A DNA stretch of 64,000 bases from Embleya sp045207655 (lineage in GTDB: Bacteria; Actinomycetota; Actinomycetes; Streptomycetales; Streptomycetaceae). Shown here piece by piece: positions 1-8,188 of the stretch; positions within the stretch are counted from its first letter, which is position 1; every line of letters begins with the position of its first letter. The stretch is taken from contig NZ_CP108784.1 in NCBI RefSeq assembly GCF_045207655.1, positions 6,138,001 to 6,202,000 on the forward strand, given 5' to 3'. The notes beneath the pieces were generated by a model, which saw only the letters and a list, made by a program, of their open reading frames with translations, searched no databases and was not told the origin of the DNA. Made by a program: the position numbers and the translations under genes.

Positions 1-47
1 CAGACTGCGTACCGAAGCATTTCGGTACACACCACTTCGGTGGTCTG
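1..47 (+). other. Compact structured leader upstream of the LOG gene
   Basis: Two adjacent hairpins are visible: an 8-bp arm (9-16 with 21-28, loop GCAT) and a 5-bp arm closed by a TTCG loop (31-35 with 40-44). A 5-bp outer stem (1-5 with 43-47) could close them into a three-way junction, competing with the last pairs of the second hairpin. It lies 18 bases before the LOG start. It may be a terminator of a gene outside the window or a 5' leader structure; the window edge prevents a decision. Confidence 0.4.
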
Positions 48-65
48 CAACGCAGGGAGCCTGGC

Positions 66-659
66 ATGCGGGTAGCGGTTTTCGCGGGATCGGCGTCGGG
101 TGCCTCGCCCGGGTTCCGGGAGGCGGCGGTCGAGCTCGGTCGTGGGCTCGCCGAGGCCGGCGTCGGGATCGTCTTCGGCGGCGGGCACGTGGGTTTGATG
201 GGCGCGGTCGCGGACGCGTGCCTGGCGGCGGGCGGCGAGGTGATCGGGGTGATGCCGCGCTCGCTGGTGGAGCGCGAGATCGCGCACCGTAGCCTGACCG
301 AGCTGCTGATCACCGAGACCATGCACGAGCGCAAGGCGGCGATGGCGGACCGGGCGGACGCCTTCGTCGCGCTGCCCGGCGGAGCGGGCACGCTGGAGGA
401 ACTGTTCGAGGTGTGGACCTGGCAACACCTGGCGATCCACACCAAGCCGGTCGCGCTACTGGAGGTGGGCGACTTCTGGCGCCCGCTCCTGGACGCGCTG
501 GACACGATGACCGCGAACGGCTTCCTCAAGCCGGAGCTGCGCTCGACCCTGCTGGTCGCGCGGGACAGCGCGGACCTGCTGGGCCAGGCGAAGGCGTGGC
601 GGGCCCCGACGCCCAAGTGGGTGGGCGGCTTGGACCCGGCGGCGCCGCCGAGGCCGTGA
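66..659 (+). CDS. LOG-family phosphoribohydrolase (TIGR00730 type)
   Basis: A 197-residue Rossmann-fold protein of the LOG (Lonely Guy) family. The family hydrolyses nucleoside 5'-monophosphates, classically cytokinin ribotides, to free base and ribose 5-phosphate. The signature PGGAGTLEE is at residues 104-112, preceded by the nucleotide-binding stretch FGGGHVGLMG near residue 38. Length is normal for the family. The ATG is preceded by AGGGAGC at a good distance. It converges with the membrane protein at 730-2403, with a strong hairpin between them. The physiological substrate in actinobacteria is uncertain; in bacteria such proteins often act as general nucleotide phosphoribohydrolases. Confidence 0.9.
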   Translation: MRVAVFAGSASGASPGFREAAVELGRGLAEAGVGIVFGGGHVGLMGAVADACLAAGGEVIGVMPRSLVEREIAHRSLTELLITETMHERKAAMADRADAFVALPGGAGTLEELFEVWTWQHLAIHTKPVALLEVGDFWRPLLDALDTMTANGFLKPELRSTLLVARDSADLLGQAKAWRAPTPKWVGGLDPAAPPRP

Positions 660-665
660 GCGAGC

Positions 666-691
666 GGGGCCGGTCCGCGCGGACCGGCCCC
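666..691. terminator. Bidirectional terminator, 26-base perfect palindrome
   Basis: Thirteen-base arms (666-678 with 679-691) form a perfect palindrome between the convergent LOG gene and the membrane-protein gene. There is no T-tract, as is usual in very GC-rich actinobacteria. Confidence 0.7.
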
Positions 692-729
692 GGGACCGGC
701 CCGCGGGTGCGGCCGGGATCAGGGTTCGA

Positions 730-2403
730 TCAGGGTTTGCCGCCGCCCATGCCCTTGAAGAGCTTGGCGTCGCGCGCGGACACCGTGACCGGGCCCGGCC
801 GATCGACGGTGATCTCGCTCCACTCGTCCTCGGTCGACTTGATCACGATCTCGGGTCGGTCGGGGGTCACCCAGAAGGTCGGGTGGATCTTGACCACGAA
901 CGTGCCGGCCGAGTGCGCGTCGAAGGAGAACCGGCTGGGCGTCAGCTCGGTCAGTTCGCCCGGCCCCATCACGATCGGCGTCGCGTTCTCCACCTCCCAG
1001 ATCTTCCAGTGCCCGTCCGTGTAGACCGGCTTGAGCCACGGGATGCCCTTGCGGATCAGGTCCGCCTCGGGAATCGCCGAGGGGTCGATCGGGATGTCCG
1101 GCAGCGCCACGAAGCGCACGCCCGTGTCGTCGATCCAGTCGCGGTACTCCTGGAGCGTGAGGTCCTTCTGGTAGAGCACCGCGTTGTAGTTGCGGTCCAG
1201 TTGACGCTCCCAGCCCCGGGCCAGGGGCATCTTCTCGGCGACGAACACCGACTCCCAGTGCCCGCGGGTGAACGGGATCTCCACCCGACCCACGGGGTGG
1301 GTGTTGTTCTTCTGCAGGAATTCGAGCATGCCCGTGTAGTACTGCGGCTTCTCGCCGGGCGAGTCCTTGATGTCGTGCGTGATGGCCAGCGCGGCGGACT
1401 GGAACTGCCAGATCAGCAGCGGCAGGGCCAGCAGCACCACGAGCCGGCGCCGGCCGACCGAGAGCAGCACGACCGCCATCAGGGGCCCCGCGGTCAGCTC
1501 GCCGAGCCGGGCCAGGTTGCCGCCGAGCGAGGTCGGCACGAAGAAGAAGATCACCGCGGTCGCCGCGTACAGCCACAGGAATCGCCGGGCGCTCTGCTGC
1601 TCCTTGGGCAGTATCAGCAGGCCGACCGCGGCGAACGCCAGGATCGGCAGGAACCGCCACCACGGGAAGGGGAACATCCCCTCGTTGGGGAACGCGAGCG
1701 CGGCGACCAGGCCGATCGCGGCGGGGGAGAAGCTCAGTCGGGTCGGCCAGACCCGCTCCCTGGGCACCCAGGCGAGCGCGACCAGCATCAAGAACGCGCC
1801 GGACAGCGGGCTGGAGAGGCCGCACAGGAGGGCGGCGAAGCCGGCCCAGAGCGGGTGCCGGCGGCGGGCGGCCAGTATCGCGAGCATGCCCGCGGCGACG
1901 CCGAGCGCGAACGGCGTGCGGCCGATCAGGTAGTCGACGCTGCACATCACCGCGAACCAGCAGCTTCCCACCCGGCGGGCGAACTCGTTCGCGCCGACCC
2001 GGAGTTTGTCCCAGGCCCACGCGGACGTCACGCAGGACAGCGCGGTCAGCGTCGCGGTGCCGATCTTGGAGGCGATCACCGGCGCGAGGATGCTGTAGCC
2101 CGGCAGCAGGTGGCCGCCGTACCACTGGTTGTTCCACAGGTAGGTGCCGTGGTCGCGGATCAGCCAGGTCCGGAAGTACTGCGCCGGCCAGTCGGGGCCG
2201 TTCACGCCGGTGACGATGATCAGGCCGATCAGGCCGGCGGTGATCAGGTACGGACGTTCGACTATCGCGTTCCCGAGTGCCCGAAAACGACGGCGACCCG
2301 CCGGCGCTGCGGGTCGTTCCGTCGTTGGGCTCTGCACATCGCTCGTCACATGACCCGAGTTTTCCAGACGCGGCGCTCGGCGTCGCCGGTGGGTGTCCGG
2401 CAT
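730..2403 (-). CDS. Polytopic membrane protein, GT-C-glycosyltransferase-like
   Basis: A 557-residue protein with a basic cytoplasmic N-terminus, about ten hydrophobic segments (from LITAGLIGLIIVTGV on) and a soluble C-terminal domain of about 200 residues. The first outer loop carries GPDWPAQYFR and an NNQWYGG motif, the kind of acidic/aromatic loop seen in GT-C enzymes that use polyprenyl-phosphate sugars. No catalytic assignment is possible by eye. The ATG at 2403 is 17 bases after the upstream MFS stop, so the two may be co-transcribed; a GTG at 2349 is an alternative start and neither has a good ribosome binding site. Annotations as 'hypothetical membrane protein' are typical for relatives. 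Confidence 0.7.
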   Translation of the reverse strand: MPDTHRRRRAPRLENSGHVTSDVQSPTTERPAAPAGRRRFRALGNAIVERPYLITAGLIGLIIVTGVNGPDWPAQYFRTWLIRDHGTYLWNNQWYGGHLLPGYSILAPVIASKIGTATLTALSCVTSAWAWDKLRVGANEFARRVGSCWFAVMCSVDYLIGRTPFALGVAAGMLAILAARRRHPLWAGFAALLCGLSSPLSGAFLMLVALAWVPRERVWPTRLSFSPAAIGLVAALAFPNEGMFPFPWWRFLPILAFAAVGLLILPKEQQSARRFLWLYAATAVIFFFVPTSLGGNLARLGELTAGPLMAVVLLSVGRRRLVVLLALPLLIWQFQSAALAITHDIKDSPGEKPQYYTGMLEFLQKNNTHPVGRVEIPFTRGHWESVFVAEKMPLARGWERQLDRNYNAVLYQKDLTLQEYRDWIDDTGVRFVALPDIPIDPSAIPEADLIRKGIPWLKPVYTDGHWKIWEVENATPIVMGPGELTELTPSRFSFDAHSAGTFVVKIHPTFWVTPDRPEIVIKSTEDEWSEITVDRPGPVTVSARDAKLFKGMGGGKP

Positions 2404-2419
2404 GAGTACTTTTGTGGGT

Positions 2420-3796
2420 TTATTCGCTTTGGCGAAGAGTGAGGGTGACGAGGGCGCCGAGTACGGCCAGGCCGACCGCGACCAGGATCGCCAGGTCCAT
2501 GCCACCCGCGTCGACCAGGGCGACCACCAGGGCCGCGCCGATCGAGGCGCCCATGTAGCGCGCGGTGCTGTTGGCGCCGGAGCCCATGCTCGCCCGGTCG
2601 GCCGGCACGCTCTCCACCGCGAGGCGGGCCAGCGCGGTGTTGACCAGGCCCACGCCGAAGCCGCCGACCAGCAGGCCGGGTACCGCACGCGCCCACGAGT
2701 CGGCGGGGGTGAGGCCGTACAGGCCCAGGAAGCCGACGGCGGCGACGAGCAGGCCCGCGGCGAAGCGGTGTCGGGCGTCGGGCAGCACGCGCACCCGGCC
2801 GAACGCGAACGAGGTGAGCGCGGCGGCGGCCGACCACAGGCCGAGCAGGAGCGCGGCGCCCAGGCCGCTCAGGCCCAGCGTGCCCTGGAAGACGGTGCCC
2901 AGGAAGGCGGCGATGGCGATCACCGCGACGCCCGTGATCAGCGCGCCGAAGGTGGCGACGGCGAACGCGGGCCGGGCGAACATGCGCAGGTCCAGCATCG
3001 GTGCCCGGCCGCGCAGGGCGGTCGCGACGTAGCCCGCGAGCAGGAGCACGGCGATCACCATCAGCGCGTCGACGACCGGTCGTTGCCAACCCTGCCGGCC
3101 CTCGATCAGCGCGGCGGTCAGCGCGATCAGACCCGGACCCAGGGTCAGCGTGCCCCACACGTCCGGCCGGCGCGGGTGCTCGGCGCGCGATTCGGGCATC
3201 CGGCGGGCGACCGCGGCCACCGCGAGGGCGGCGACGACGGTGAACCAGTAGGGCGCGGACCGGTGTGCCAGTGCCAGTCCGGCGCCGATCAGCGGCCCGA
3301 CCACCATGCCCGCGCCGATCGAGGAGCCGTACGCGGCCATCGCCCGGCCGCGCGCGGCGCCGTGGTGGTTGTGGGCCAGCAGGCCGAGCCCGGCGGACAT
3401 GATCGCCGCGCCCGCGACGCCTTGGAGGGCGCGTCCGACCACGTACAGCGGCAGCGAGGGGGCAAGCGCGGTCAGCGCCGAGGCCAGCGCGAGGCCGAGC
3501 GTGCCCGCGGTGAAGACCCGGCGACGGCCGAAGTCGTCGGCGAGGCTGCCGGTGATCAGCAGGGCCGCGGACAGGCCCAGGCCGATCGCGCTGAGGATCC
3601 AGGCCGGGCCGCCGGGGCCCGCGTGCAGGTCGCGCACGGTGTCCGGCACGATCGCGATCGGCATCGTGTAGGTGGCCAGCAGCAGCAGCGTGCCCAGGGC
3701 CACCACCGGGACGGTCGCGCCGGGCGAGCCGCCGCCGGCGACGGGTTCGGGTGCGCGGTGCGCGGTGCGCGGTGCGATGGATGTGGCGATGGACAT
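2420..3796 (-). CDS. MFS drug-efflux-type transporter
   Basis: A 458-residue major facilitator protein with 12 to 14 hydrophobic segments. The loop 2-3 signature appears as GSLADDFGRRR. The sequence resembles proton-driven multidrug exporters of the EmrB/QacA type, which export small toxic compounds across the cytoplasmic membrane. GGGGAG precedes the ATG at about 7 bases. The gene is divergent from an HxlR-type regulator, and two copies of one inverted repeat lie in the 121-base gap, so export is probably repressed until an inducer binds the regulator. The substrate cannot be read from the sequence. Confidence 0.88.
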   Translation of the reverse strand: MSIATSIAPRTAHRAPEPVAGGGSPGATVPVVALGTLLLLATYTMPIAIVPDTVRDLHAGPGGPAWILSAIGLGLSAALLITGSLADDFGRRRVFTAGTLGLALASALTALAPSLPLYVVGRALQGVAGAAIMSAGLGLLAHNHHGAARGRAMAAYGSSIGAGMVVGPLIGAGLALAHRSAPYWFTVVAALAVAAVARRMPESRAEHPRRPDVWGTLTLGPGLIALTAALIEGRQGWQRPVVDALMVIAVLLLAGYVATALRGRAPMLDLRMFARPAFAVATFGALITGVAVIAIAAFLGTVFQGTLGLSGLGAALLLGLWSAAAALTSFAFGRVRVLPDARHRFAAGLLVAAVGFLGLYGLTPADSWARAVPGLLVGGFGVGLVNTALARLAVESVPADRASMGSGANSTARYMGASIGAALVVALVDAGGMDLAILVAVGLAVLGALVTLTLRQSE

Positions 3797-3832
3797 GGCG
3801 GTGCTCCCCGGATCGTGACTCCTGGCCGAGTC

Positions 3833-3849
3833 GGTTCGTTGAATGAACC
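3833..3849. promoter_or_regulatory. Operator 1 for the HxlR regulator / MFS pair
   Basis: Inverted repeat GGTTCGTTGAATGAACC (arms GGTTC/GAACC) in the divergent intergenic region, 37 bases upstream of the MFS start. A nearly identical copy lies 46 bases away. Confidence 0.7.
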
Positions 3850-3878
3850 AACGCTGCCCGGAGAACGTAGCACTTGAT

Positions 3879-3895
3879 GGTTCGGTGAATGAACC
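3879..3895. promoter_or_regulatory. Operator 2 for the HxlR regulator / MFS pair
   Basis: GGTTCGGTGAATGAACC differs from operator 1 at one base. It lies just upstream of the regulator's own -10 element at 3906-3911, so binding there should also autoregulate. Confidence 0.7.
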
Positions 3896-3905
3896 GACCC
3901 GGGGT

Positions 3906-3911
3906 TAAAGT
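3906..3911 (+). promoter_or_regulatory. Leaderless-type -10 element of the HxlR gene
   Basis: TAAAGT is separated by 6 bases from the ATG at 3918 and no ribosome binding site intervenes. TAnnnT about 6-7 bases before the start codon is the known pattern of leaderless mRNAs in actinobacteria. Confidence 0.5.
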
Positions 3912-3917
3912 GCTCGT

Positions 3918-4442
3918 ATGGCTTTGGGCAAGGACTACGGGCAGCAGGACTGTGCGCTCGCCCGCACCCTGGAACTCGTCGGCGAGCGCTGGACGCTGCT
4001 GATCGTGCGGGACGCGTTCTACGGCGTCCGGCGCTACAGCGATTTCCTCGCCCATCTGGACATCCCGCGGGCGGTGCTCTCGGGCCGGTTGCAGACGCTG
4101 GTCGAGGCGGGCGTGCTCGACAAGCGCCGCTACCAGGAGTCCCCGCCGCGGGACGAGTACGTACTCACCGAACGCGGCGTCGACCTGTGGCCGATCATCC
4201 GCACGATGGCCCGCTGGGGCGAGAAGCACGTGCAGAACGGGGTGGCCTGCCGAATCTTCCGGCACCGAGGCTGCGGCGGGACGGTGGACCCGAACGGGGT
4301 CTGCGCGATCTGCGCGGCGATGGTCACCCCGGGCGAGACCGAGGTGGCGCCGGGCCCCGGCGCCGACCTGCTGCACCGCGACGACGCGGTCACCCGCGCG
4401 ATGCGGGTGCCGCACCGGCTGCTGGAGCCGCTGTTGCCCTGA
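3918..4442 (+). CDS. HxlR-family winged-helix regulator with C-terminal Cys motif
   Basis: A 174-residue transcription factor. Residues 1-105 are a typical HxlR (MarR-like) winged helix: ERWTLLIVRDAFYGVRRYSDF, the PRAVLSGRLQTLVEAGVL recognition region and the wing YVLTERG. Most HxlR proteins end near residue 110-120. This one adds about 65 residues with four cysteines (CRIFRHRGCGG...GVCAIC), a possible small metal-binding or thiol-sensing module. It is divergent from an MFS exporter with two shared operators, so it very likely represses that gene and itself. The inducer is unknown. Confidence 0.88.
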   Translation: MALGKDYGQQDCALARTLELVGERWTLLIVRDAFYGVRRYSDFLAHLDIPRAVLSGRLQTLVEAGVLDKRRYQESPPRDEYVLTERGVDLWPIIRTMARWGEKHVQNGVACRIFRHRGCGGTVDPNGVCAICAAMVTPGETEVAPGPGADLLHRDDAVTRAMRVPHRLLEPLLP

Positions 4443-4536
4443 GCGGGTGATCGGGGCCGGTGACGTGCGCCGGGTGACGCGAGCGGACCCGACGACCGGG
4501 GGCATCGCCCCGGCGATGCGGTGATCGAGACTTGGC

Positions 4537-4575
4537 GCCCGGATCCGGTGCCCGGATCGGATGCCCGGATCCGAT
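4537..4575. repeat. Three tandem 13-bp repeats
   Basis: Units GCCCGGATCCGGT, GCCCGGATCGGAT and GCCCGGATCCGAT lie head to tail in the gap between the HxlR gene and the M48-like gene. They could be a regulatory array for the downstream gene or replication slippage; nothing else is recognisable in this 236-base gap. Confidence 0.6.
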
Positions 4576-4678
4576 GACGCGGCCGGTGCGGCCGGATCGC
4601 GATGGGATCCGGCGGTTGCCGAGAGACAGGCCCTAGGGTCGTCCTCGAACGGGTGAGTCATCGCTTCGAGGGGGATCC

Positions 4679-6175
4679 ATGGGCGCAGGGACGGGGCTTC
4701 GCGCACTCGCCGGAGTGGTGCTCCTGGGCGTGCTGTACGTCGTGCTCGCGCTGCCGCTCCTGTTCGTGACGTTCGTGGTCGGCGCGATCGTCGACCACGG
4801 GCGGTTCTTCACCTCGGGCGCCGCCGTGTTGTGGGCGCTCGGCGCGGTCGCGCTGGTCGCGCTGCTGGTGGAGCTCACCGGTCCGCGCCGGCTTCCGGCC
4901 GGGCTCGCGGTGGACGCCGCGGCGCAGCCGGTGTTGTGGGAACTGGTTCGGGACGTGGCCGCCGATCTGCGGGTGCCCGTGCCGGACGGGATCGTGCTGA
5001 CCGGCGGTGCGGGCTGCGAGGTGCGGGCGGTCCGCCGCCCCGGGACCTGGCTGCACCATCATCTGGTGCTGGGCACCGCGCTGCCGTACGTGCTGACCGG
5101 CCGGCGACTGCGGGTGGTGATCGCGCACGCGCTCGGACACGGTCGCCGGCGCCGTCCGCCGCTCGCGGACCGGATCGCGTGCCACGGGGTGGACGCGGTG
5201 GTCGGGCTGGCCGAGGCGCTCGACGGGCGCGGTGGCCGAGGCCGCGCGGCGGCCGGCTACGCGGCGCTCTACCAGCGGGTGTGCGCACCCGTGGTGCGTT
5301 TCGAGGAGCGCGCGGCGGACCAGGCCGCGGCCCGCGCGTACGGCACCGCGGCGGTGACGGACGCGCTGGGCGAACTGGCGGTGGTCCGGGCGGACTGGGG
5401 CCGGTTCCGGGACGACCTGGTGACTTTGGGGATCGAGGCGGGCTGTGTGCCCGGCGATCCGATCGCCGGCTTCCGGGCCTTCCGGGCCGCCCGCGGCGAT
5501 GCCGAGTCGGCGCCCGACGCGGCGACGGCGGCGCGGATCGAACGGCTGCGCGCGCGGCCGTCGGACGGCCGGGGCACTCCCGGCGGCACCGACCTGGCCG
5601 GCGGCACCTTGCTGGTCGAGCCGGTTCGCCTGCTCGCGCACGTACACCCGTACCTGCTGGTCACCGACGACGACGGGCACCTGGGTCCGCGCGCGTTCGC
5701 CGCCCTGGACGGCATGGTCAAGCTGGCCGAGGAGGCGTACCTGGAGCACGTGGTCGGCTTCGCCCAGGCCCGCCGGGCGGCCGCGCTCGGGATCTCCGCG
5801 CGGCGTGCGGGCGTGGAGTACCCGGTGACCCTGGGCGGCGTGCTGGGGCTGCTGGTCGAGGGCCGGGGGGACGAACTGATCGCCGCGCACGGCGAGGGCG
5901 CCGCCGACGCGCTGGCCGCGCTGCTCGCCCGCGCGTGGGTCGAGTCCGGGCGCGGCCGGCTGCGGCCGACCTGGACCGGCACCGACACCGTCACCGACCA
6001 CCTCGGCGCCGAACTGGACCCGACCGCCTCGGCCGAGGCCGCGCTCGCCGGGTCGGCCGGGGCCAGGGCGTTGCGCGAGCGCTTGGCGGCGGCCGGCGTC
6101 TCGACCCACTACGAGCCCCGGCCGCCGGTGTCGATCGCCGCCGGCGAGCGGGAGACGGTGGTCGGCAGGCGCTGA
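4679..6175 (+). CDS. M48-like membrane protein lacking the catalytic glutamate
   Basis: A 498-residue protein with two N-terminal membrane segments (residues 8-37 and 47-65) and a large soluble part. It has the layout of M48 (HtpX/Ste24-type) zinc metalloproteases: a preceding G-C-rich strand, a helix with VIAHALGH at 147-154, and a downstream ERAAD (210-214) equal to the third-ligand motif ExxAD. The family's HExxH is here HALGH, so both zinc histidines are present but the catalytic Glu is Ala (codon GCG). It is therefore probably a non-proteolytic pseudo-enzyme. GAGGGGG precedes the ATG. It is followed 21 bases later by rnhB. Confidence 0.7.
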   Translation: MGAGTGLRALAGVVLLGVLYVVLALPLLFVTFVVGAIVDHGRFFTSGAAVLWALGAVALVALLVELTGPRRLPAGLAVDAAAQPVLWELVRDVAADLRVPVPDGIVLTGGAGCEVRAVRRPGTWLHHHLVLGTALPYVLTGRRLRVVIAHALGHGRRRRPPLADRIACHGVDAVVGLAEALDGRGGRGRAAAGYAALYQRVCAPVVRFEERAADQAAARAYGTAAVTDALGELAVVRADWGRFRDDLVTLGIEAGCVPGDPIAGFRAFRAARGDAESAPDAATAARIERLRARPSDGRGTPGGTDLAGGTLLVEPVRLLAHVHPYLLVTDDDGHLGPRAFAALDGMVKLAEEAYLEHVVGFAQARRAAALGISARRAGVEYPVTLGGVLGLLVEGRGDELIAAHGEGAADALAALLARAWVESGRGRLRPTWTGTDTVTDHLGAELDPTASAEAALAGSAGARALRERLAAAGVSTHYEPRPPVSIAAGERETVVGRR

Positions 6176-6184
6176 TCGTTGACC

Positions 6185-6190
6185 TACGGT
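6185..6190 (+). promoter_or_regulatory. Leaderless-type -10 element of rnhB
   Basis: TACGGT with a 6-base spacer before GTG 6197; no ribosome binding site is visible. Confidence 0.4.
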
Positions 6191-6196
6191 GGTGGG

Positions 6197-7171
6197 GTGA
6201 ACGAGTCGAGCACCGAGCACGTGGACGCACCCGGGATCGACGCCGATCCGCGCGCCGCGCACACGACCACCACGCGGCGGGTCGTCGAAGGGACGGCCGC
6301 CGCCGCGAAGGCCGCCGCGCGCGCCGTCGCCGGCGAGCCGGCCGTACCGGGGACGCCCGCGGCGAGGAAGGCCGCGGGCAAGAAGGTTGCCGCGAAGAAG
6401 GTGGTCGCAAAGAAGGTTGCCGCGAAGACGGTCGTGGCGAAGAAGGTTGCCGGCAAGAAGGTCGTCGGGCCGCGCAAGCCCGCCGGTCGGATCGCGCCGC
6501 CGACCTACGACGTCGAGCGCGAACTGATCACCCGGGGCGCGCAGGTGATCGCCGGAGTGGACGAGGTCGGGCGCGGCGCGTGGGCCGGCCCGGTGCTGGT
6601 CGCGGCGGCGATCACCGACCTGTCCGTGCCGCCGGCCGGGCTCACCGACTCCAAGCTGCTCACCGTGCGCCGCCGCGAGGAGGTGGCCGCCGCGGTCGAC
6701 CCGTGGGTGCGCGCGTACGCGTTCGGGACCGCGGACCCCGAGGAGATCGACACGCTCGGGATGACCGCCGCGCTGCGGCTGGCCGCCGAACGCGCGCTGA
6801 CCGCGCTGCCGGTGCGTCCGGACGCGATCGTGCTCGACGGCAAGCACGACTTCCTCGGCGCGCCGTGGTCGGTGCGCTGTGTGATCAAGGGCGACCAGTC
6901 GTGCGTCAGCGTCGCGGCCGCCTCGGTGCTCGCCAAGGTGCACCGCGACGGCATGATGGCCGGGATCGGCGAGGGGTACCCCGCGTACGGCTTCGCCGGC
7001 AACGCCGGCTACCCGGCGCCGGTGCACCGCGCCGCGCTGGCCGAGTACGGCCCCACGCCGCACCACCGGATGTCCTGGGCGTACTGGGACGACCTGCCCG
7101 CGTGGCGACACCTCAAGCGACCCCGGGTCGAGGTCGTCGACGACGGCCAACTCGGCTTCGACCTGGGCTGA
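6197..7171 (+). CDS. rnhB: Ribonuclease HII with histone-like N-terminal tail
   Basis: A 324-residue enzyme. RNase HII cleaves the RNA strand of RNA/DNA hybrids and removes single ribonucleotides misincorporated in DNA. The catalytic core starts near residue 105: GVDEVGRGAWAGPV supplies the Asp and Glu, LDGKHD the second Asp and ASVLAKVHRD the last, so the D-E-D-D site is complete. The first roughly 100 residues are unusual, rich in Ala, Lys and Val with repeated AKKV units (AAKKVVAKKVAAKT), like the Lys-rich tails of actinobacterial histone-like proteins. Typical RNase HII is about 200-250 residues. GTG 6197 is chosen because of the TACGGT box; a TTG at 6179 is possible. Confidence 0.92.
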   Translation: MNESSTEHVDAPGIDADPRAAHTTTTRRVVEGTAAAAKAAARAVAGEPAVPGTPAARKAAGKKVAAKKVVAKKVAAKTVVAKKVAGKKVVGPRKPAGRIAPPTYDVERELITRGAQVIAGVDEVGRGAWAGPVLVAAAITDLSVPPAGLTDSKLLTVRRREEVAAAVDPWVRAYAFGTADPEEIDTLGMTAALRLAAERALTALPVRPDAIVLDGKHDFLGAPWSVRCVIKGDQSCVSVAAASVLAKVHRDGMMAGIGEGYPAYGFAGNAGYPAPVHRAALAEYGPTPHHRMSWAYWDDLPAWRHLKRPRVEVVDDGQLGFDLG

Positions 7172-7235
7172 TCGGCGTCGGTTTCCGAACGGTCACGTTT
7201 GCCGGGGGACGCTCGTGCGCCGCCCGGGCCGGTTG

Positions 7236-7241
7236 TAGCGT
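7236..7241 (+). promoter_or_regulatory. Leaderless-type -10 element of the DUF2510 gene
   Basis: TAGCGT with a 7-base spacer to GTG 7249; no ribosome binding site. Confidence 0.45.
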
Positions 7242-7248
7242 CACGCGG

Positions 7249-8157
7249 GTGACTGCCTCGATTCCTCCCGGCTGGTACGAAGACCCGTCCGCGCCCGGTT
7301 CCGAGCGCTGGTGGGACGGCGCGCAGTGGACCGCCTCGACCCGGGCCCGCGCGCAGGGCGAGATCCCGCCGCCGCCGGTCGGCGCCCCGCCGGCCGCGAT
7401 ACAGGCGGGCTACCCCCAGGGCGGATACCCCGGCGGTTACCAGCCGATCGGCCCACCGCCGGGCGCCGCCCGGCCCGGTCGCGGCAAGGCGATCGGCCTG
7501 ACCGCGCTGGCGCTGGTCGTGGTGGGCGGCATCATCGCCGCGCTGATCGTGGTCCTGAGCGGGGACGACGGCGGCTCCGGCGGGAAGCCGGCGGCCACGG
7601 ACGGCACGGTCACCGACCCCACCACCGGACTCACCGTGCCCAGGTTCAAGGGCTGGGTCGCCCCCGACCCCGACGACGCGCCCGCGGACCAGGCGGTGGA
7701 GCGCCCCTGTCCCAGCAAGTCGGCGACCCGCAGCGGGTCCGGAGCCGAGACGAAGCTGCAGGCCGAGCGCAAGTGCTATCGGGCCGGCCTGGAGCTGGTG
7801 ACCCACAAGGCCGACTCCCTGGACGAAGTGATCGCCGACCTGAAGAAGGAGGTGACCGGTGGCAAGGGCAAGATCAAGGTGGAAACCATGGAACTGGACA
7901 AACCGATCACGGTGGACGGTCACCCGGGCTACGTGCTGCGGGCCAAGGTCAGCGGCAAGCCCGAGGACCTGAGCCTGGACTCGGACACCGCCTGGGCGCA
8001 GGCGGTGGTGATCGACGAGAAGAACGCGGACGGCGAATACCCGTGCGTGCTGCTCAAGATGGAGATCTCCGCCTCGGCACCGGACAAGGCCACGCTGGAC
8101 ACTGTGCTCAAGGGCATCAAGGTCGGCACGCCGCAGCCCTCGGAGAGTACGTCCTGA
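7249..8157 (+). CDS. DUF2510 single-pass membrane protein
   Basis: A 302-residue protein. Residues 5-28 are a DUF2510 module (PPGWYEDPSAPGSERWWDG followed by QWT), a short Trp-rich repeat common at the N-terminus of actinobacterial membrane proteins. A Pro/Gly/Tyr-rich linker follows, then one membrane segment near residues 82-105 (GLTALALVVVGGIIAALIVV), then an extracellular domain of about 190 residues with two cysteines near 160 and 180 and one near 265. The outer domain has no recognised family. The topology suggests a surface or cell-wall role. It runs in the same direction as rnhB but has its own apparent leaderless promoter. Confidence 0.8.
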   Translation: MTASIPPGWYEDPSAPGSERWWDGAQWTASTRARAQGEIPPPPVGAPPAAIQAGYPQGGYPGGYQPIGPPPGAARPGRGKAIGLTALALVVVGGIIAALIVVLSGDDGGSGGKPAATDGTVTDPTTGLTVPRFKGWVAPDPDDAPADQAVERPCPSKSATRSGSGAETKLQAERKCYRAGLELVTHKADSLDEVIADLKKEVTGGKGKIKVETMELDKPITVDGHPGYVLRAKVSGKPEDLSLDSDTAWAQAVVIDEKNADGEYPCVLLKMEISASAPDKATLDTVLKGIKVGTPQPSESTS

Positions 8158-8188
8158 CCCTGCGTCATATCTGATGAGACGTCACCAG

